A stretch of DNA of 11,375 nucleotides. Source: Clostridia bacterium. GTDB lineage: Bacteria; Bacillota; Clostridia; Oscillospirales; CAG-272. The translations under genes and the position numbers were made by a program. The stretch covers positions 1 through 11,375 of the forward strand of contig JAKSPR010000058.1 of the NCBI GenBank assembly GCA_024404655.1, written 5' to 3'. This document shows, piece by piece, positions 7,590 through 11,375 of the stretch (position 1 is its first letter; every line of letters starts with the position of its first letter). Under the pieces are notes generated by a model. That model searched no databases and had not been told where the DNA came from. It saw only the letters and a list, made by a program, of their open reading frames with translations.

Positions 7590-8168
7590 TTATTGGAGAG
7601 TCTTATCCAGTCTTGCGTTGGCATGGCTCATCAGGAGAGATGCGTTATAAGCGGTGACGATGATCTCAAGAACGGCGTTTAAGCGCTCTCTTGCACCGGG
7701 ATACAGTTCGGGATAATCATGTGTCATGTTGGTGATGCAGGTACGGAGACCTTCTTCATCAAGGACCTTTTCCTCGCTTGCGGCGTCGATGATGCGGCAG
7801 ACATAATCATAAAGCAGGGATTCTGCGATGATATCGTCATCCTTGTTGTCGATCTGGCCGTTCAGATAATGCAGCACATAGTCAATACGCTCGAACTGAA
7901 TGGAGTCGCGCATCATGTTGATGAGCAGGATGCGGGCCAGCTGGTCCATGGAATACTTTTTATTGATGGCGTTGCCGGTCCAGCCGCGCTTGACCCAGTT
8001 CTGCAGGGTGGAACCGTCAATGCCGGAGATATCGCGGATCTGGGCAAGCATAATGCCCCGCTGGATATAGAAAATCTTATCAAGGAATGCTTTTCCCGTA
8101 ACATTGCCCATTTCGAGCTTATCCATTCTGGTACCGGGAATCATCCGATTTTCAATTCTGATCGTCAT
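7590..8168 (-). CDS. DUF1836 domain-containing protein
   Basis: 192 residues, soluble, no signal peptide. I recognise the DUF1836 pattern: IPGTRMDKLEMGN near the N terminus, a helix-turn-helix-like stretch (LAQIRDISGIDGSTLQNWVKR, about residues 41-61), then MDQLARILLINMMRDSIQFERI and LHYLNGQIDNKDDDIIAES. DUF1836 proteins are common in Firmicutes; the N-terminal segment looks MerR- or HTH-like, so DNA binding is plausible but not shown. AAAGGAG precedes the ATG at 8168 by 10 nt. It is the first gene of the transcription unit, with hydF 6 bp downstream. It could regulate its own promoter or hydrogenase maturation, which is inference from position only. Confidence 0.85.
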   Translation of the reverse strand: MTIRIENRMIPGTRMDKLEMGNVTGKAFLDKIFYIQRGIMLAQIRDISGIDGSTLQNWVKRGWTGNAINKKYSMDQLARILLINMMRDSIQFERIDYVLHYLNGQIDNKDDDIIAESLLYDYVCRIIDAASEEKVLDEEGLRTCITNMTHDYPELYPGARERLNAVLEIIVTAYNASLLMSHANARLDKTLQ

Positions 8169-8216
8169 AGGTTATCGTCTCCTTTTTCCATCATTATCTA
8201 TTGCAATCATGGGTAG

Positions 8217-8245
8217 AGTATACCACACAATCACAGGATTGTCAA
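8217..8245 (-). promoter_or_regulatory. Sigma-A promoter for DUF1836-hydF, with an inverted repeat in the spacer
   Basis: The -35 TTGACA (8240-8245) and -10 TATACT (8217-8222) have a 17-bp spacer ending in GTGTGG. The spacer and -35 contain the inverted repeat ACAATC-acag-GATTGT (8227-8242), which could be an operator. The start codon lies about 50 nt downstream of the -10. Confidence 0.85.
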
Positions 8246-8306
8246 GGGCGGATTTGTAAACAAAATACGATATCAAAAATATTGTGTTCCCATAAAGGAA
8301 TGTGAC

Positions 8307-8335
8307 TTGACATTCTGCCGTTTTCATGGTAAGAT
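8307..8335 (+). promoter_or_regulatory. Sigma-A promoter for the esterase gene
   Basis: The -35 TTGACA (8307-8312) and -10 TAAGAT (8330-8335) are 17 bp apart, with CATGG before the -10. It is divergent from the DUF1836-hydF promoter, with 61 bp between the -35 boxes. That AT-rich gap holds an imperfect palindrome, ACGATAT-caaaa-ATATTGT. Confidence 0.85.
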
Positions 8336-8401
8336 AATATCGTAATTCCCGTGACCATGAACCCATCAAAACAAACTGTATACTGCAAGGAGCTGCGTAT
8401 C

Positions 8402-9247
8402 ATGAAATTCTATACCCATGAAATCACCATCGGCGGCGTCACTGTTCCGCTGCGCTGCTATATCCCCGATGTCTGTGGAAGAACCTCTTATGCCGGCAAG
8501 CGCCCCGCTGTCGTCATTTTTCCCGGCGGCGGTTACTCCTTCACCTATTCCGGTGAAGCAGAACCCATCGCCATGAAATACGCCGCAGATGGCATCTGTG
8601 CGTTCATTCTTGACTACAGCTGCACGCCGGTACATTTCCCGATCCCCCAGCTGCAGGCCTTTTCTGCTGTCCGCTATGTCCGTGAGCATGCGGAAGAATT
8701 CGGCATCCGTGCCGACAATATTGCCACCACCGGATTTTCCGCAGGCGGTCACCTCTGCTCCTGCACCGGTACCCTCTGGAACAAATTTGACAAGTGGTTC
8801 AAAGAGTATGGCATGGACGATGTGGACTGTCACATGTACCGTCCGGACAAGCTGATCCTCTGCTATCCGGTCATCAAGTCCACCACCCGTTTCTCTCATT
8901 CCGGCTCCATCATCAATCTGCTGGGCGAAGAACAGCTGAAGGATGAAACGCTTGTGGAACTGGTCTCCACCGAAAAGCAGATCGACGCGGAAACGCCTCC
9001 CACCTTCATCTGGCATACCTCCGAGGATACAGGAGTGCCGATCCGCAATACCCTCGATTTTGCCGCCGGTGTTTCCGATCTCGGCATTCCCTGTGAGATT
9101 CATATTTTCCTCCACGGCGGCCACGGTCTGTGCCTCGGCACCTGCGTCACTGATGACCGTCCTTTTGGAGAACCCCACGAAACCAGCGAGTGGATTTATA
9201 AGGCAATCCGCTTTGCTTATGATGAAGACATCATCAAGAAGGCTTAA
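8402..9247 (+). CDS. Alpha/beta-hydrolase, acetyl-esterase/carboxylesterase-like
   Basis: 281 residues, no signal peptide or membrane helix, so probably cytoplasmic. The oxyanion-hole motif FPGGGY (40-45) matches the HGGG-type esterases. The nucleophile elbow is GFSAGGH with Ser113, the acid is Asp209 in HTSEDTGVP, and the base is His241 in HGGHGL. This is the pattern of the acetyl-xylan esterase/BD-FAE-like group, whose members remove acetyl or feruloyl groups from sugars, so the likely substrate is an imported acylated sugar. The exact substrate cannot be read from sequence. The ATG at 8402 is chosen because AAGGAG (8387-8392) sits 9 nt upstream; an in-frame GTG at 8351 lies very close to the predicted transcript start and lacks a site. 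The protein is rich in cysteine (for example 119 and 121 beside the nucleophile). It has its own promoter and terminator, so it is monocistronic. Confidence 0.9.
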   Translation: MKFYTHEITIGGVTVPLRCYIPDVCGRTSYAGKRPAVVIFPGGGYSFTYSGEAEPIAMKYAADGICAFILDYSCTPVHFPIPQLQAFSAVRYVREHAEEFGIRADNIATTGFSAGGHLCSCTGTLWNKFDKWFKEYGMDDVDCHMYRPDKLILCYPVIKSTTRFSHSGSIINLLGEEQLKDETLVELVSTEKQIDAETPPTFIWHTSEDTGVPIRNTLDFAAGVSDLGIPCEIHIFLHGGHGLCLGTCVTDDRPFGEPHETSEWIYKAIRFAYDEDIIKKA

Positions 9248-9255
9248 AACCATAT

Positions 9256-9304
9256 AAAAACAGCGCTTCCGCACCGGATTCCGGGCGGAAGCGCTTCTGT
9301 TTTT
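9256..9304 (+). terminator. Bidirectional rho-independent terminator between convergent genes
   Basis: An 11-bp GC-rich stem joins AGCGCTTCCGC (9262-9272) and GCGGAAGCGCT (9285-9295). T5 follows on the plus strand (9300-9304), and A5 on the left gives T5 on the minus strand, so it serves both the esterase and the isomerase. Confidence 0.9.
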
Positions 9305-9310
9305 GGGGAA

Positions 9311-10102
9311 TTATTTCATGTATCGCTCACGGATATACTTTGCGCTGATGGCAAGGCTGTCCATGGGATCACCGGGGCAGGTGTCCTGCTCGACGCAGTA
9401 ATACTTGACACCGGACTTCTCTGCTGCGGCAATGACGGAATCGAAGTCGATGTTGCCGTTGCCGATTTCGGTGATCAGCGGCTGAGGATTGCCGAGATCG
9501 ACCACGGTCATATCCTTCAGATGGAGAATGTCAATACGGCCTGCCAGCTTTTCAACCCAGGTAGTGGGGTTGCCGCCGCCTCTCTGTACCCAGTGGGTAT
9601 CAAGGCAGAAGGAGCAGTACTTGGGATCAAGGCGCTCATAGAGGTGATCCATGATGCTCTTGTTGTCGTCACCCTTGACAAACTCGAAATGGTGGTTGTG
9701 GTATGTGAACTTGAAGCCGTACTTGCCGACGGTTTCACCCAGCTTGTTTGCCTCGTCGATGAAGCGGAACAGACCCTCTCTGGAGGTTCTTGCCCAGCCG
9801 GGCATAGCACCGGTACCCATGATCTTGGTGCCGAGCACTGCTTCATGGACACGCATAGCCTCTTCCGGATTATTGCGGAGCTCCTCAAAGCCGATATGTG
9901 TACCGACAATGGCAAGGCCTGCTTCATGTGCCAGTCTTGCATAGGACTCTGCGGTCAGATTGCCGTAGCCTGCAGTCTGGATTTCATCGTAGCCGAGCTC
10001 CTTGACACGGCGGAAAGCTGCGCCGAGGGTTTCTTCATTTGCGTTTTCAGCATCATACGCCGCACGGAAGGTGTATGCCTGAACACCGATCTTCTGAATC
10101 AT
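9311..10102 (-). CDS. Sugar phosphate isomerase/epimerase-type TIM-barrel protein
   Basis: 263 residues, a normal length for the AP-endonuclease-2-like (xylose isomerase-like) barrel family; cytoplasmic. Motifs in order: IGVQAYTFR (5-13) on strand 1, the metal and substrate-binding stretch YHNHHFEF (134-141, Glu140), LDTHW (167-171, Asp168), HLKDM (194-198), EIGNGNIDF (212-220) and VEQD (237-240). These are the expected divalent-metal ligands of the IolE/epimerase group. The reaction is probably keto-aldose or epimer interconversion of a free or modified sugar; the substrate is not known. Start choice: AAAGGA lies 8-12 nt before the ATG at 10102. An ATG at 10114 overlaps this site. A longer frame to 10186 would begin inside the -35 box and cannot be translated from this promoter. 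It is a single-gene unit. Confidence 0.88.
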   Translation of the reverse strand: MIQKIGVQAYTFRAAYDAENANEETLGAAFRRVKELGYDEIQTAGYGNLTAESYARLAHEAGLAIVGTHIGFEELRNNPEEAMRVHEAVLGTKIMGTGAMPGWARTSREGLFRFIDEANKLGETVGKYGFKFTYHNHHFEFVKGDDNKSIMDHLYERLDPKYCSFCLDTHWVQRGGGNPTTWVEKLAGRIDILHLKDMTVVDLGNPQPLITEIGNGNIDFDSVIAAAEKSGVKYYCVEQDTCPGDPMDSLAISAKYIRERYMK

Positions 10103-10157
10103 GTTATTATTCATCCTTTCAAAATCTCTGCCGGACACAGGGTCCTGCGTTTCTTTC

Positions 10158-10186
10158 ATAATACCACCAAACGGGCGGGATGTCAA
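10158..10186 (-). promoter_or_regulatory. Sigma-A promoter for the isomerase/epimerase gene
   Basis: The -35 TTGACA (10181-10186) and -10 TATTAT (10158-10163) are separated by 17 bp, ending in GGTGG. The start is predicted near 10151, giving a leader of about 45 nt. Confidence 0.85.
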
Positions 10187-10347
10187 GATATTATGCGCAT
10201 TTTTTCTGTCATCTTGTCTTACTACGGGTTACAGTTCAGCCTGGTCTCTGCCCTCGGCCTGTCTTCTGCTTCTCCCAGTTCCGATGGGTGACCGGCAAGG
10301 GCTTTGCGGTCGCCCTTGCAGTCTTCGCAGGCATCCTGTCTTTGTTT

Positions 10348-11375
10348 TTACTGCTTTCGGGTGATATTTGCAGGGGTGTCCGAGGTGTAATCGCTGTGGT
10401 GGATAAAGTCCATGGGAATATAGTCCCCGATGCGGTCGTGCTCCTGCCAGAAAACGCGGATATTGCCGGTCACGTGCTCTGCGCTGAAGCAACCGTTTTC
10501 TTCATCATAGTGAACTGGAATATCCGGCTCTGCATAGTTGGGAACACGCTGTCTGATCTCCACAATACCGCCTGCTGACGGATATACCACAACGGATGCA
10601 TTGGAAAGACCTGTGATATCGTACATCTCGTCGCAGTTGATATAGGTCTCAATATTATTTTTCTTGATCGTGATCTTGGAACGGTTCTCCTGTCTGATAA
10701 ACACTCTTGCCTCGGTATGGATCCAGCGCTGGGTCTGATAGTGACCGAGATTGTGCTCTGCAATAAACTCGCAGTTATCAAAGACCGGAATTCCATCGGG
10801 GGTTCCGATGTGCATCTTCACCGTTGCGTCTTTTGAAAATTCGTTGATCCAAAGCGCACCGCGGCATTTTGACAGCATGACGATGGGAAGATTGTCGTCG
10901 ATATCATAGCAGGAGAAAGTGATGGGGTAACCGAACAGCGCCATGGACGCCCGCAGAAGCTGTGCTGTGGGGAACGATACAGAGGGTTTCAGAAGCTGCG
11001 GCAGTGCACCGCGTTTTTCTGAAACGTGCGGGAAAGAACCGCGCACCCAGGCAAGATGCTTTTCTCCGTTCCATGCAGCATAAGCGCGCTTGGTTCCGTT
11101 CTGTTCTGCCCATGCGGTGATGGTCGTCCCACCGGTCGGGATTTCCATGATCCCCCCGCCGGACACAAGGGCGGGATGAGAAAGATGATGGGAATAGGTT
11201 CCGATTTCCGCTTCATCAAGCGGGAGCGACGTTTCGATCGTCAGGTCTCCCGACAGTGCTTCATCGGTCAGGCGTACGCCGACCGCATCAAGAAGTTTCT
11301 GCGAAGCGTTTTTCATGCTGCCGAACAGCATCACGCCGACGCCCTTATCTATGGCTTCAAAGAGTGCATTTTCAA
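10348..11375 (-). CDS. Unrecognised protein, C-terminal part (5' end outside window)
   Basis: The minus-strand frame is open from the window edge (two bases plus 13 codons before the first GTG, reading ENALFEAIDKGVGVMLFG) to the stop at 10348, about 342 residues. The start is not in the window. The first segment, hydrophobic VGVMLFG followed by KLLDAVGV, resembles a Rossmann-like or amidotransferase-like strand-helix of the kind found in the trimerisation domain of beta-galactosidase-like enzymes, but this is weak. The rest is beta-rich, with many aromatic and short strand patterns (ARVFIRQE, KITIKKN, VVVYPSAGG), and ends in a hydrophilic tail. No signal, catalytic motif or membrane helix is visible in this part. 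No clear terminator follows; a GCAAGGGC/GCCCTTGC stem near 10300 lacks a T tract. It may be a glycoside-related protein given the isomerase next to it, but that is speculative. Confidence 0.75.
   Translation of the reverse strand, partial: ENALFEAIDKGVGVMLFGSMKNASQKLLDAVGVRLTDEALSGDLTIETSLPLDEAEIGTYSHHLSHPALVSGGGIMEIPTGGTTITAWAEQNGTKRAYAAWNGEKHLAWVRGSFPHVSEKRGALPQLLKPSVSFPTAQLLRASMALFGYPITFSCYDIDDNLPIVMLSKCRGALWINEFSKDATVKMHIGTPDGIPVFDNCEFIAEHNLGHYQTQRWIHTEARVFIRQENRSKITIKKNNIETYINCDEMYDITGLSNASVVVYPSAGGIVEIRQRVPNYAEPDIPVHYDEENGCFSAEHVTGNIRVFWQEHDRIGDYIPMDFIHHSDYTSDTPANITRKQ

Noticed and set aside
8351..8401. Longer GTG start for the esterase
   Set aside because: It lies about 16 nt after the -10 box with no ribosome binding site, while AAGGAG is correctly placed for the ATG at 8402.
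8366..9274. A 302-codon minus-strand frame opposite the esterase
   Set aside because: Codon-aligned antisense shadow; the plus strand has the catalytic motifs, promoter and ribosome binding site.
10293..10317. Inverted repeat GCAAGGGC/GCCCTTGC as a terminator for the right-hand gene
   Set aside because: No T tract follows on either strand, so it does not meet the usual rho-independent pattern.

Overview
The window looks like a chromosomal segment of an anaerobic, low-to-mid GC Gram-positive bacterium of the class Clostridia, probably a gut member of the Ruminococcaceae/Oscillospiraceae type. The signs are HydF (a [FeFe]-hydrogenase maturase), a DUF1836 protein, strong AGGAGG-type ribosome binding sites, sigma-A promoters of Firmicutes style, and a large modular surface protein with a DUF4430 domain. 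This assignment is inference from gene content. No mobile element, CRISPR array, rRNA or functional tRNA is visible.

Layout. (1) 1-3195, minus strand: the first 1065 codons of a secreted, multi-domain surface protein whose 3' end lies outside the window. The coding strand is the minus strand; the very long plus-strand frame over it is an antisense shadow. (2) 3196-3724: its control region, read on the minus strand. It holds a perfect consensus promoter, a 5' stem-loop, a cobalamin (B12) riboswitch with the complete B12 box, a rho-independent terminator as expression platform, and a further 155-nt leader with three possible hairpins. (3) 3754-6329, plus strand: a divergent promoter driving a two-gene operon, a seven-helix membrane protein (TTG start) and a serine hydrolase fused to a polytopic membrane domain. 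(4) 6339-6384: a convergent terminator. (5) 6381-8245, minus strand: a promoter, a DUF1836 protein and hydF, 6 bp apart. (6) 8307-9304, plus strand: a divergent promoter, a soluble alpha/beta-hydrolase (esterase-like) and a bidirectional terminator. (7) 9311-10186, minus strand: a sugar phosphate isomerase/epimerase-type TIM-barrel protein with its own consensus promoter. (8) 10348-11375, minus strand: the 3' part of an unrecognised protein that enters from the right edge.

How it fits together. The strongest story is the left third. A B12 riboswitch of attenuator type controls a large extracellular protein that begins with DUF4430, a domain I recall as related to the C-terminal domain of mammalian B12 carriers. 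This makes it a candidate surface cobalamin-capture or cobalamin-dependent adhesion protein in a Gram-positive. The other loci are independent units. The five promoters that can be read here all have a 17-bp spacer and an extended -10 ending in TGG, so the transcription units can be placed with some confidence.
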